A stretch of 64,000 nt of DNA from Amoebophrya sp. A120 (GCA_905178155.1 CAJINV010000003.1:8724179-8788178), one strand, 5' to 3'; shown: positions 24,624 through 37,030, counted from the first letter of the stretch. The notes: generated by a model not told the origin, from the sequence alone. Translations and numbers: made by a program.

Positions 24624-27600
24624 CTATAAAATACCGATTTTTTTCTTCTCCAGGTCAAAGATGCAGCTTCTGTCGATCATCCACGAGGCAGCAGTATCGA
24701 CGAGAAATGGACAGCGAGGACGGTGAAGGGCATTTCAGCAGCCTTACATATGCAAAATCTTGATGGCCCACGAAAACGCAGCATGTTGCTGCTGCTGTAT
24801 GGGATTCTCTACCGTGCCCGTCGCTCAACCTCAACAGCAGCTAAAGGCGAGGGAAGTCTAATGAGAATTGTCTACGACCCATCTGCTAAAGGCACGAAGA
24901 GCAGCACTGCTGGCATTGCTCGGATCAACATTTCCGTTCGGCTTTTAATCTTATTCACTATACATCTGGCTGGAAGATGATCCACGCGTATCTATGCATA
25001 GAGCAAAGTAGGCCATGACCATCGTTGCTCCGACCGTTCGCCTTGTTGTATTTCTGATCGATACCCGAGAACCGTCCCGGAAGAGCCGTTGTCGTCGAAG
25101 GTAAAACAGAAAATCGTTCCTCGGCCCTTCTTGTACATGTAGCTTCGCGGGTGCCACTTCATCGTTTGCCCCGAGATCACCATCTCAATGAGCGGCCAGG
25201 TATACTCTGCAAAACAAATTATCCTGAGCTTGTTGGCATCGTTGCTGCGGGTGTCAGCAGAAGTAGAGTAGTGCAAGAGTTCTTTTTAACGGACATGGGC
25301 TTGGGCATCGCATGGCCAAAAAGAATGCAATGCATATCAGCTACTTTCACATACCAATTGCTGTTTGAGTAAGTTTCTGTGGTTAAAAGGCCCTGTATTT
25401 CTTGTTGTCGTAGGAGATTTAGGGATCTGCCTCCATCATGGAAAATACATGTCTATGTATCCTCGGCCTGCTACTGCTCCATGGAAAATACAAGTAAACA
25501 ATGGCTGCTGCCGCGAGCGTTAGGGTTAGCGTGCCTGCAACTATAAAATTAAGTAATCTCGTCCTACTTGTTCGATGAGCATCTCAGAGTCAGAATAATA
25601 TTCTGTGCGATAGCATTTGCTGTCGATGTTCTCCATTGTGGTGCCCGGGGAGTTCTTTTTTAGTGTCATTATGTGGCTTGTTTTCGGTACACTTTCACAT
25701 GTTGTGTCAGTGTTTGTTGTTGTTGTGCACCTACTACTTCTACTCAGGAAAAAAAAAATATAGCTTGCCCGTCAAGAACAATGTAAACGTAAAATAAAGA
25801 GCCCCACGCAAGGAGCGCTCCGTGATAAAAAAATCAAGACGAGCCATCCGATCACTCGCTATTCGTGTTTCATTTGTCGACCATGCAGAACCATTAACAA
25901 GCATCCCAGGCACAGTTACAGTAGTTACAACGGACGCCAACCATCGCCATAGAGGAAGAAAAACAATATACCGCAAAAATCGAGCTATACCCAACACTCC
26001 GCACCGGAACGGGTGCCGCACCTACCCTTGCACTGGTTGTATAGCTGCGATTTCAGAGTCCTATACTGGCGGGAAGGAAAGTATGAGTATGTCGTACCAC
26101 TGTCGACAGTATAGCAGCAAAGACTTTCGCCCACCATGCCGGCTCAGATCGATGCAACAGCACCGCATAGGCATATATACATCACCAGATAGGTCGTAAT
26201 TCATCACTTGCCTTCTTTTCTTAGCGATGCATGTAGTCGTCCCAGCCACTAGCCAGAGCTACAGCTCCTCACCGTGGTTCGACTCCCCTTGTTGGATATT
26301 ATCGGACCTCAGTCCTCCGCTGGGAAAGCAATAAAAATGTTCGAGTAGAGGACTTCGCTAGCTCATTCTAGTTTAGCGAACTTCTGGCAGCATCCTCTTG
26401 CAAGTGCTGTGGCATCATGCGACCAGAGTGGGACAGAAGTGTTTTTTTTGCCATACACGATGGTGCGTCCGTAGTTTCCGGAGATGCTCTGGCCCCCAAT
26501 CTTTATTTCTGAAAGGGACACGACGTAGAATTTTGAATTCGCGCCCAAAGGCACATAGGTGATAGGCGCATCAATCGGGTCGTGGTAGGTGGAGTTGTAA
26601 CCGCCGGCGATCACTCGACCGCCTTCCTGCGACAGGCACATCGTGAAAATGTTAGCATTTACGTGCTCGCGATCTCGCAAGATGTCCGCAAGAATTGTAG
26701 GCTTTCCCCGCAGATCATTACCGCCATTCCCGGCCATACCAAAAATCCCGTTAGCCTTCTGAGTGTAAAACCTGCAAATTTGAATCAAGCGGAGTAGTCC
26801 AGAAACAGGAATGCAGACGAGCCATGCTCCCGCGCCTCGTCCGGACCTAGCTCTTGTCACTTATTCATAAACTAAAACTGTTTGGAGGTTCTAGCAGATG
26901 ACGCAAATTATGTTACAACAAATGCCTACTTTACAGTTTATTCTCGCTATCGTGGCAGCCCATTTTCACTTTGACGGGCGGGTTGTTCTGTATGACATCG
27001 CCAAGCCGAGCATAGTCCTCGAACCAGTGGCCGCTGATGGAGCTTCCTTCCGTGTATCCTTGGCTGTAACCACATTTGTCGCCGCGACAAGAACCTGCAT
27101 AAAAAAATGCAGCATTACAAAATTATATATGCGCGACTCGCATAAACAAAGCATAAGGCAATGAAATGCGGTAGTTATTAAGAAAATCACTTGAATAAAG
27201 TCGGTTGACTTCTACAACTATGTTTACACTGCGCGCTGCATTGAATCCATTTTGCGCTGGGGCTCTTGGAAACATCGAACGCCGCGTCGATGTGGCGTCC
27301 ACAATGTCGGCAACCGGAGCAAGGAAATCCGCACAAGGAAGAGCCGGTGTCAATAATCACGCTCGTGCGCTGCGCCACTGGGTGACCAATCAGCAGGTCC
27401 ACGAAATAGTAGGCAAATTTGTGGATATTTCCGTAAACCCGGGCGGCTTCGAGCTTCTTCTGGTCGTCATACATCAACCTGCGTGCGTCAGCGCGGTGGT
27501 CGTGTTCGACCGGCGTGACCTCTGCGTCTCCAAGAAACTTGTCAGGACCGCGCAAGTCCGATGAATGTCGCCACGACGACGTCCGACTACTCTCACCTTC

Positions 27601-28671
27601 ATCTGCTTCAGCCGCTGGCCTTGTTGAGGAGGCTGTCGCTGGGTGTTGGGAGGACCAGACCGCCGCGCCAGAACTTTCAGTTTCAGTTTCTTCAATTGCG
27701 ACCAGAGCCCCCGTGTTATCGGCACCAAATGTCTCACGCAGGCCCCATGACGTTCCCTTAGGCTGTTGACGACCAGCTTCCTCGCCAACACCTCTTTCCG
27801 CGGCAAGCCTGCGATGATCAGAACGCGCTACCTCCGCCCTAACAGATCCGCTTTTGTCCACTTGCGATTTTGCGGCAGCATTACCAGGAGATTCGTCGCC
27901 GAATTCTGTTCCTTCATGTTCTGGCGCCGGCCCCCGGTGCCTTTCTCCAGAAAAGAAATGCAGTCCACTTATCCTGCTTCCAATCTCCGCGTCCTTCCCT
28001 TCGTGCGTAAGCGCGTCCGCAGTCGTCTTGTCTAGCCCCGATTGGGGCGTGCGGCTGCGCCGAGGGGCATATGCACCCTCTGGGGCGGTATCCGGCGTCA
28101 ACACTCGCCCATCTTCTTCCATGGTCTCCTGATTATTTTTGCGGTCGTGCCGTACCACCTCTGCTCCTGCGCTTCGCTCTGCGCCCACATCATCGGATAG
28201 CTGGATCCATGCTACCGCTGTGCTCGGAAGTGACTCCCTTGCGAGTGGCGACAAGACTGCTGTTGCTAGCACATCAGCGTTGTCACCGCGGCCGGAAGTA
28301 GAGGACGTACTATCAATCTGCTTTGAAGAGGAACTTGTACTTGATCTACGCCGAAGAATCCACTGCGCCTCTTCACTGTCCGCGAGACGTCTACGCACGT
28401 AAGGATTTTCATCGCCTTCACCAGCTATGTCTTGTAGTTTCTTCTCGCTGTCATCTCGTTTTCGCTCCACACGGGAAATCGAAAAAGCATGATCTTCTAG
28501 TGGTACGCCGACCCATCTATCCAAACTGATGGAATCTGGGGCAGTATTCAGGTTCGGCACTGCGCTGCCCCAGCATTGTGGAGCGTAGTGCTGGTGGGAA
28601 GCGAAAAGAGCACTGCCGACGGTGGCACAGCGAGTGCGTAAATTCGAGAAAGAGTCGCGATTTCCTCGCAT
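24624..28671 (-). CDS. Aspartic protease, ASP5/plasmepsin V-like
   Basis: Exons proposed: 28671-27219 (ATG preceded by in-frame TGA), 27094-26935, 26771-26456, a candidate at 25651-25568, 25204-25064, 24689-24624. A roughly 400-residue acidic, low-complexity N-terminus precedes the pepsin fold. The first catalytic motif VIIDTGSS is followed by a Cys-rich loop (CGFPCSGCRHCG), then YTEGSSISG, YTQKANGIFG, a WPLIEMVISG strand and the terminal LGASWMIDRSCIFDLEKKK, all arranged as in apicomplexan ASP5/plasmepsin V, which process exported proteins in the ER. The second catalytic motif was not cleanly found: the candidate exon reads SPGTTMEN where DSGTT is expected. No signal peptide or C-terminal anchor seen. 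The last intron is a TAT/ATA element, and the one after 26456 may be too. Confidence 0.82.
24695..25063 (-). mobile_element. Introner-like intron in aspartic protease
   Basis: Sense ends TATCGATCAGAAAT and ATTTCTCGTCGATA are imperfect inverted repeats. Flanks TCGGG and CTGCT barely agree, so the duplication is lost. Excision gives VLGASWM, the exact sequence expected near the end of pepsin-like proteases. Confidence 0.7.
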
Positions 28672-28679
28672 TCTTCACA

Positions 28680-30300
28680 CACGGCCCAGGTCACGTAAAA
28701 ATCGCAGCGACCAGCAATAACTGCATTAGTGCTTCGTGATACAAATTGAAAAGCGTCGGCCGATAGCCCGAAACAGCCTTAGATGATCATGGCGACGCTC
28801 CTAAGCCCTTCGGGAAGGAAGTCGTCGTCCTGAGTTCTGCGTGATGTTACGCTGTAAGTACGTCGTCCGCCAGTGGGAGCTATCTTCACAACTGCCACTG
28901 TAGTTTTCGCCCGAAAAGAATGTCTTCGGAGTATGCGCTGGCGTGGAATGAAACGAGGCACAAGTACGATAACGACTCTTTCCGAGGTAGCATTCTAGCA
29001 GTTTAGAATGCTCCGGCTAAGCGTAGCCTGCCACTTGACCATGATTTGACGTTGACCGTTGATAGCAGAACTTGACATAAAGGCAGAGAGTGTGAGGACA
29101 GGGATAATCACAGCGCAAGCATGCATGAATGTGGCAGGACTACTTCTAAACGATAACTGCCGAATGTCATCTTTACCAGGAGCAGAACAAACCAAGCATT
29201 GGGATTGACATTGGCGGCGCGTGTTACTTCGAAACTGGCGATACGGCGAAATGGACTGTATGACAGCAAGCAGAAGCACCTCTTCTGTTTGTGTAGGTCT
29301 AAAAAATCATCGACGAAAAAAAAAGCGTTTGTCAAACATGAGCTACCATGACGAGCGTCACATTTATGTAAAGAATTAAAGAATGAATAAAATTAAGGGC
29401 TGAGGCTGTGAACGATGAGGACCTGCAAGAAATACAACAGGGTAAGCGCAATACGTAGGACGCGCAAGAACTCGATCTTTGACACTGAGATGCGTCTATG
29501 CAGCTGCACTGCCCACTGATCAATACTTGAACAAAAATCAAGTGCCTAACGCGTCGAAATTGGTCGGTTACAGACAGCGACAGGTGGACCAGGTGTTTTA
29601 TGCAAACAAAAACATGATAATGGCAAATGCTGCTGACGATATTCCCAACTAGTAAGTCCGATGGGAGTTCTTGGTGAAATCAGACCTGAAAAACGTAAGC
29701 TGTATTGACGGAGACAGACCACTGGAGAACATGGACGCCAGGATCAAGCAAGTTCTTTAATTCGTCTTTTCTGAGGAGAGGCTCGTCTCCGAATACGTAT
29801 GAAACACGTTAAGTCGACAGACGCAGAGCCATCCTCAACAAGAGAAGTCGCGGCATGCTCTGTGAAGTGTCACGGCGTGTACACATCAAGGAAGAACCGA
29901 CATTTTCGACCGGACATCCGTACCCTCAGAAATATTATACCAGGTGAACACAAAGCCACATGATTTTCCATTAGTACTACGCCGTAGGCGCTCGCGGTTT
30001 TTACAGACAGGAACTCTTTCGTCTCACTCATTGCTCAGCACCTCTCTCTACTTCATTCTAGCTACGATTTCATCAGAAAGCACTGTTGCTCTCAGGGCAT
30101 GTTGTCATGAAGGGATCATGCTCCCAATCACTTCTTGTTTCTTCTCCAGAAATACTTCGGGCTTGTCAGCAACGACACATAGTGCTGTCCTTGCCCTCCT
30201 GCCGGGAAGATGTCTTCACCATGAAATCGAGCTTTTAAAGAAGAGACTCCTTGTGCACTATGACGCTTCATCCCCTCCATCCTCCAGCTTCACGCCTTGT
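28680..30300. other. Intergenic, no gene seen
   Basis: Between the start of the protease gene and the stop of the L27a gene. Short frames only. A plus-strand frame ending at 30507 overlaps the L27a exon antisense and is a shadow. Confidence 0.4.
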
Positions 30301-30324
30301 CGATTCCACGAAGTCAGCCTATGC

Positions 30325-31396
30325 TTAAGCGACCAACACGCACACACCGCCGACAGCCTTGATTTTCTGCTCCGCCTCACGAGAAAAGTAGCGGGCCTTG
30401 ACGATGACGGGAATATCCGGCAGGGACCCTTTGCCCAAGACCTTGAAGAAGCCGGCCTTCACGCAGTCAATGACCGGTGCCTTGTCACCTGTGATCATGT
30501 TTGTTAGATTTTTTGGAATCGCACTCCCTGTTTCTGAAAGTAGCGGAGAAAACTGCGGCTGCATATCATGTGAACCACCGATGCTATAGTTGATCACCAC
30601 ATCTGGAGCTCTCCACAGAACAAAGAACTACCGGCTGAGCACTACAATTTTTGTAGGCTTCTACTCAGTGCAATTATGCTATGTTGGGATGTTGCCTACT
30701 ACAATACCATCGGCTCTCCACTCACAGTAGAAAAATGCGAATCCCGCTACACTTAGACAGTATTACAAACGTTGCAGACACACACACTACAGTCTAAATC
30801 TAAAAGTGAGAGAAAACCTAAATCGTATCACGGTTTCTACCTTCCTTCTTCTTGTAGAAGTCGTAGGCCGACGGGGTGAGGAGGGACCACAGTTTCTCGA
30901 CGTTCACCTTCGGGCAAACGTAAGCATTCTTGCGCCAGCAGAAGTGACGCATACCGACCTTACCGAGCGCACCAGGATGGTACTTGTCGACGTTGATTCG
31001 GTGGTGGTGCTGCATACCGGCGTTACCTGAGCGATTGTTTTGAAAAAAATGTACATATTATTCTGCACGGTAAAAGAAAAAACGCGCTTCGAAAATTTTC
31101 AAGCAACATCTGCATCGCTGTTGAGCTTTTCATGCTAATTTCTTGCGGCGCCACAACAGCAGGCGCTACTGGAAAATATATTCTGACTCGCTCTGTCCCT
31201 GGGCGCGCTTCGCGTATACCACATCATACCCCAACGTGGCAAAGTCGACTACGCATGTGAATAAAAATAAAAGATAAAATTAATTCAATAAGCTGATACC
31301 GTGACCACCCGGGTGCTTGCGAGCCTTTCCGATACGCCCATGACCGGCGGACACGTGGCCGCGCTTCCAACGGTTGGCTTTCAGGCGAGCGGTCAT
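30325..31396 (-). CDS. RPL27A: 60S ribosomal protein L27a (uL15)
   Basis: Three exons: 31396-31300, 31026-30841, 30488-30325, total 447 bases, giving 148 residues, the same length as the human protein. Structural component of the large ribosomal subunit. Landmarks: [20 protein letters not shown] at the N-terminus, [22 protein letters not shown], and the C-terminal [17 protein letters not shown]. Both introns are GT-AG with AG|GT junctions (donors GTATCA and GTAGAA, acceptors CAG), and both split a glycine codon after its first base. Initiation ATG at 31396 begins the conserved N-terminus. No introner here. Confidence 0.97.
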
Positions 31397-32036
31397 TTTG
31401 AATGTGTTGGGGGTGTGGAGTGGTCCGAGCAAGAGTCTTCGAGACTTCTAAAGAGTCTACTTCTGTAGTGTCCCTGGGAGGAAAAATGACAGAATGGACA
31501 AGATTGATTGTCAATAAGGAATTAAAAATTTAGATGAACCATTGCAGCCGCCAACATTTAAATAATTTCGAAGTGTTGAATGATCTAGTTCTAGAGGAGA
31601 TCAAGACATCTCATTTTGGATCTTGTATTCACCGATCTTCGCGTGACTGTGATTTCATGTTGGGTTTAGAATTTAGGCGACAGAGAGCTTGAGAGCTGAT
31701 ATTTCAGAGAACTTGGTACTTTTGATTCATTTCAAGATCACACTGCCGATCACATACACTCTCATGGTCATGTTCATTCAAATGTCGATATAATTACACA
31801 GATCGAGAGCTGGCACAGTTGGGATACATGCGTCACACGATTCATGCGTGTCCTTTGCAGCTCCAGGGGGATCAGTTAGTACATCAGGATCTGTCGCAGT
31901 CGCAGTAGAGGACATGAAATAAAGCGTGCTTCTCTTACTAGCAGCCGTCTCTGAGAGTGTAGAATCTTTAGATGTCTGGAGTGATATTCTGATCCAGATC
32001 AATGAACTTCAGGGGCTGCATTACGAACTTCATCAG

Positions 32037-32756
32037 CTATTGAAAGCTGAGAACAAACATCGGAAAAGACCACATCTTCTGGATTGATTTGACCCTCGCG
32101 TTCCGATTAATATGCCCCTGTCGGTTTGGGCCGGTTGCTTCGCGGATGAAGTTTCGATATAGTTTCAGATTCTGCACAAGCGACCGAAAGACTGAATCAT
32201 ACTCCACCTCAACACCGAATAGCGGAGCATGTCTACCGAAGTGCAAAGCGAAACCTCCTTTTACCAACAGAACAAAAACTTTGAGTACGAAAGTCAAGAA
32301 CGCACCGGAGTTTGAAGCGCTGCTTCTTAAATTCTGAACTGATCCGAGTGCAGCCTCGTTCGTACTGAGTCACGCTACTTTTACGCCAGTTTTGTACTCT
32401 CATCCCGAGCTTACCTCTGCCCGAAGCCTAGCGCGAACCGAACGGCGAGGCAACATGCGGATCTGAAAGTAAAGAACAACAACACTAGTGCATCACAGGA
32501 TGCTGCAACCACCTCGACTCCGTCTTCAAAATCGCGACTTCCTTACTGTCTTGAAACCGAAACATCAATGAATCCCCTCTGATTTCGTCGAAGGAGCTAG
32601 ATCGTACCTACTCCTGTGGTCTTCATCACAGTCATCATTTTTCTTGCAGTCTTTCGATGTTGACTCTTTGATATCGGACGACGCATAGAATGGGCTAGCT
32701 ACACTTAGTGGTCGCACTAACATACAGTGAAAAATAATTTTAAGAATACGTTGCAT
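32037..32756 (-). CDS. Putative secreted or membrane protein, 159 residues
   Basis: Exons 32756-32608, 32462-32415 and 32319-32037 join in one frame (480 bases with stop) through clear GT-AG introns: donor GTACGA, a 48-base exon bounded by TTTCAG and GTAAGC, and acceptor GCAG. The ATG at 32756 opens a likely signal peptide (MQRILKIIFHCMLV), followed by a Lys/Asp/Cys-rich stretch (KDCKKNDDCDEDH), a hydrophobic segment (FLTFVLKVFVLLVKGG) and a soluble tail. No family recognised. The frame-matched micro-exon makes the model more than chance, but the 3' end may differ because an alternative frame after 32070 also looks coding. Confidence 0.5.
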
Positions 32757-32799
32757 CGCATTCTCGATATGAAAAAGAGTTGATTTTTGAACAGGTTGC

Positions 32800-33340
32800 A
32801 TAAGGCGCCGGCAATTTCAATTTTTTTTGAAACAACTTGCAAAACCAAAACTTGGATATGATATTCGGTACGTGCTCTCGATGTGGCATCGGCATCCACC
32901 TGAGCAACAAGCTGAAGCTCTACGCTCGATTACTAAAACTCCTTCTCCTGCTTCGGCTTGTATAAAGAACAGGACAATATCAAACCTTGTGAACTCCAAA
33001 CGGAAGGCATTGCGCGAAGATAGAATCAATTAGAGTCTGCTTCATGTTGCTATACAGGGATGCACGAAGTGCCGAGACGAGCGAGAGAGAGGACGAGTCC
33101 CAGAGTTTTAAAAAAGTCCTTCAGGTACGAAACTATCCGCCCGCCATGAAGACGGCTGGCTGTACGATGGTGCTAGGTGATGCTGGCTGTTCCGATCCTG
33201 ACAGCCACTGAAGGTAAAGAACATCCCACGCAGCGACCAGCCTAAGCTACACAATGCTCCTCCCGACCACGAACCCGAAAACCGAGGAAAACCTAATACT
33301 CAAAGAAAGTACTTCTACTTACACGACAACTGAGAGCAAA
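32800..33340. other. Intergenic, no gene seen
   Basis: Short frames on both strands without motifs; lies between the small secreted-protein gene and the sulfite oxidase stop. Confidence 0.4.
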
Positions 33341-33341
33341 T

Positions 33342-36300
33342 TCATGCTCCGGGGTTTTGCAGCTTGAGCGGCACCCGGTGCCAAGAGGTGTTGTTGAGCC
33401 CGCGCGCATTCCAAATGCCATCAACGGTCTCGGGCTGCACGTTGTAGCTTGCGTCAATGGCTTTGCAGACGAGAACGGGCTGCTCTCCGTTTTTTGCCAT
33501 TTGTTTCAGGGCGGCTGCGTCTTTCGCTAGTGGAAGATCAATCTCCCAAAATGTCCAAGCGTACGCACGATTGATGGGCTGCTCCGATCTGTTATTGTTT
33601 CAAGATGCAGCACGAATTCTCATTTTATCACAGTGCCCCCTCAACAGAGGCATGATCGCTACAAAATCTATATCTGCTACTACTTGACAGTACAGGGACT
33701 TCATCCACTTGCAGACTTTCTTCTCGCACTAGGACTAGCTACGAAACCCGAGCCGCCATGCAGGTCATGGAATACCACCTGTACCACGCTAGTGGTAAGC
33801 TCATTATTACATGTAAATGTATGTAAAGGAGAAGTACCCTTGTTTTAGCTCCGCAGTATGCCAGTTCGTCCCATTGTCACTGCTTACATCGACTCGCACG
33901 ATTCCGTTTCCGCCTCCCGAGTACGCCCAGCCCCGAACCCTTACACACGGTTCCAATTTCTCGGAAAAGCGCACTCCATACGTTTCAGCGGTCGGCGGCA
34001 ACCCGCCATCACCGGCACTTTCTGCTGCAGAGGCGCTACTGCTGTTGGAGTTGGCGCCAAAAAGAGATGACCAGAACGACAGGGCCCCGTCACCGCTCTT
34101 CCGATTGCTCCGGTCTGTTGCCTGTGCATTATCGGTTTCATCCACTTGCGCGCTGCAAGAGCGAAGCTCGAGGTCGACTAGTAGATACTTTCGCGGTTGT
34201 TCGGCAAGAACGACGATCACAAACTGGAGCAGAGCATCAATATGCAAACATGAATGAGATGAATTTCATTTTGTATGTAAAAAACCTCATGTGCAGCTGC
34301 TGCTACGCCACTAAAGCAAAGCAACCAGCAGCGGTAGCAAATACAAAAAAAGCCACGCGGTGTATCAGCTGAGAATGACATCTGACAAAGGATTCTAACT
34401 CAAGAATAAAACCTGCACATCCAAAGCGTCTCCGGTGGCAGGAAAGCAAATCACCGACTGGACAGGAACTTTCTGCATGGATGGAATTTTTTCGGGGTCC
34501 GCGTCTTTGAAATCTTTGAGACTGGGAGGAAACCCTTTGTACGCGATACCTTGTGAGCACAAAGATATGAGCACAGATTCGAAATAGGTAGGTAACTCCT
34601 CATCTGGGCCGAGGACGCGGGAGATCCTTAGCTCAAGAGGCACGAAGAGGACCACCACCAGATGCAGTTGCAGCGAAGAGGACCATCAGTCGCAACGAGT
34701 TCGTTGTTGTGTGGTCTATGCAGCATATTTTTCTTCCACTTGCACTTTCTATGTCTATTGTGCTACAACTCTAAATTCCGTTCCGAACGAATCACAGGGA
34801 GGACAGAGATCTTCCCACGTGTGATGTGCCCTTGGTCTTCATACTGCCCACATCTGCCTCCACCCGCTTGGACAACATGATGCTATTCACACTTCTGAGA
34901 ATGATGACAGCATACGGTGTATAAACCTCAAATTAATATTTTACGACGAGCTCCGAAAGCGATACATGATAAACCAAGTTGTAGTAAGTACCTCTCTGCC
35001 AGGGGCCGTGGGCCTCCTCTGTGGAGGCTTCGATTTTGGTGACCCACTTGACGTGGCGCACGCCGACCTGCCCGGGCACCACCAGGCGCAATGGAAATCC
35101 GTGCTCGGCCGATAGGGGCTTGCCGTTCATGTCCCAGGCAAGAAGCGCCCCACCGTAGGGGTCCAGCGCGTGCTCGACTGGAATGGAGGCGCTCATGCCG
35201 TCCTTGGCGTGAAACACGATGTGCTTGATGTTCTGCTGCTCCACCGCATCCGGGTCGGCGATACCAATTTTGCGCAGCAGGTCACAGAGCCGAACCCCCG
35301 TGAACGCGCCGGTGGAGATGCCGCCCGTGCCCCAGGCAATTCCGCTGGTCTTTTCTTTGGCGTTCATGTGCGAGCGTCGATTTCCGATCGACAGAAAAAG
35401 TCCCATCTTCCCCATCCATTTTAATACTTCGCATAACAAACACAGAAAGATGACTTGGTGCTATTTCACGTGACAGACTGCATCGGGATGGGTCTTTTTC
35501 TGCGGATATTTCCACCACACTGCACGGTGACCGGGAGAGTGACGGACTTCATCCGCTTCAGAGCGTCCAGCGTCAGTGTCGCCTGCAGCCCCGCAGGCGT
35601 AGCAAGATACTATCCTGTTCAAAACAACGTCTACATGCCCACATTGAAATTGTCGCTCACGCCCTGCTGATAGATTGATAGCTAGTAAAACCAGCACGGT
35701 GCAGCTCCGCTAAAAGTCAACATCCACGACGTGGGAGAATGGAAAGTGGCGCTGTGGTCGACGTACAGTCGCATTTATAATTAGGTGATGTCCACGTCAA
35801 GAACAATGCGTGCCGAGGTTGGGCTTGGGTACTAGCAAAGTAGTTCCCACCTGAGTGCAGAAAAGATGGGTGAACATGAGTGCAGAAAAAATAAGTGATG
35901 ACGTGGAGCGAACGTTTTTTGGAGAGGATAGTTGCAGCTGGTATGTTTTCTCCGAAAGATAGGCAACCGGGTGGTGGTGGCGCACGAACCAGAGGTGGTC
36001 GGGCGTCAGCCAGCTCTGCATCTGGAGGTGGCGCGGCAGCTCCGCGTTGCAGGCCTTCAGGTTGTGGTAAATGAGTCGCGGGTCGCTATCCTGTGTAAAA
36101 ACATACCCATACCAGAGTCAAGATGGGAAATCTGCTAGACAAATCAGCCATATTTGGTTGCTTCGCACGACAAGTTTCCGGGCGTCTGTAGTATAGTGAT
36201 GCTTAGCAAGGCAAGCCGCATGAGAAAGCCAATTTCTCATCCTGTTTACAGCATTACAAAAGACAAACCACGACTGGAAATGCCTCTGATGGGGATGCGC

Positions 36301-37030
36301 ATTACAAATGTTCCTGTCATTGCGCATTTGCATTACAACTCTGGGGTGGGGACGTTTTTGCTGAGGATAGTCGCGGTTCTCCGGGTCACTCTCGTAGGGG
36401 TCGACGTCGTCGTACTCGATCTCGGGCTCGTCCGGGTGGATCTCGCCGATTTTGTACTTTTCTAGCAGCGTCAGCGCTTCGTTCGTGCGAAAGTGCTGCT
36501 GGTACACCTTCCAGTACGGATCCACCGCCTTCCCCGCAGCCTGCAGAACCTTGCCCGCGCCGCCCGGGTGGCTCGGCAGGTAATCGGTGATGTCGTAGAC
36601 GCCATCGCCGTAGGTCACCCAGACCCGTTTCCCAATCGAATTGTGCTCCGCGATCTCCGCCCACTATCCACAGAAAAAAACCCATCCACATAAAATTTGT
36701 CATGCAGCACACGTATATTAAAGTCATGCTCATGTGTTTGTGGTCATGCAAAAAATGGATGATGATGATGATGATGATGTTACCCAGTAAAGGGTTTAAA
36801 AGAAAACTGTCCTAGTTGTTCGGCACTGCGGCAACTAGTGCTGCTTCTTAGGATGTGGAAGGGTTTTTTATTTCTGTGGATACCCACCGAAAGTATTTCA
36901 CTTCCTCCGGCGCCGGGTCAGACTTCTTCCCCCCGCTGCCGTGCCGCTTTAGCGAGCTTGCCACCTGCTCACAGTATACGAGGCTGGCGCTAGTACCTGT
37001 CCGGGAGAATAGTAATGCAGCTTCGGCCAT
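33342..37030 (-). CDS. SUOX: Sulfite oxidase (cytochrome b5 plus molybdopterin domains)
   Basis: Oxidises sulfite to sulfate, normally in the mitochondrial intermembrane space. Eight exons: 37030-36883, 36659-36370, 36081-35931, 35605-35509, 35380-34992, 34549-34413, 34223-33838, 33588-33342; 1845 bases, 614 residues. The heme domain shows DITDYLPSHPGG and a second histidine in KVYQQH. The molybdenum domain shows VQCGGNRRSHM with the cofactor-binding cysteine, then WGTGGISTG and WVTKIE. The dimerisation domain shows GWAYSGGGNGIVRVDVS, AWTFWEI and YNVQPETVDGIWN. The first four introns are TAT/ATA elements with 5-bp flanking repeats; the last three are ordinary GT-AG. Start is uncertain: ATG at 37030 is the first in frame, but open frame with an Arg-rich, targeting-like stretch continues upstream to about 37290. 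Confidence 0.94.
35386..35508 (-). mobile_element. Introner, 123 bp, in sulfite oxidase Moco motif
   Basis: Sense ends TATCCGCAGAAAAAG and CTTTTTCTGTCGATC, inverted repeats with the last base changed. Flanked by GGAAA on both sides. Inserted inside the codons for GGN of the cofactor motif CGGNRR; excision restores it. Confidence 0.87.
35611..35930 (-). mobile_element. Introner in sulfite oxidase, TATCCT family
   Basis: Sense ends TATCCTCTCCAAAAAACG and CGTTGTTTTGAACAGGATA. Flanks GCAAC and GTATC (3 of 5). Excision gives YQLQLATPAG in frame. Confidence 0.8.
36087..36369 (-). mobile_element. Introner in sulfite oxidase, TATCCT family
   Basis: Sense ends TATCCTCAGCAAAAACGT and ATGTTTTTACACAGGATA. 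Flanked by GCGAC on both sides. Excision joins PENRD to PRLIYHN in frame. Confidence 0.9.
36665..36882 (-). mobile_element. Introner in sulfite oxidase with internal GAT repeat
   Basis: Sense ends TATCCACAGAAATAAAAAA and TTTTTTTCTGTGGATA, flanked by GTGGG on both sides. Excision gives FRWAEIAEHN in frame. Carries AATTTGTCATGC near its 3' arm and a seven-unit GAT microsatellite near 36757-36779. Confidence 0.9.
36757..36779. repeat. GAT trinucleotide microsatellite
   Basis: About seven tandem GAT units inside the introner at 36665-36882; likely length-variable. Confidence 0.85.

Noticed and set aside
29944-30507. Plus-strand 187-codon gene
   Set aside because: Its 3' half is antisense to the L27a exon and it has no motif.
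36757-36779. GAT repeat as a coding Asp or Met run
   Set aside because: It lies inside an introner and is removed with it.
34933-37030. Sulfite oxidase as a pseudogene because the frame is broken
   Set aside because: Every break coincides with an inverted-repeat element or a GT-AG intron, and the joined frame is 1845 bases without a stop.
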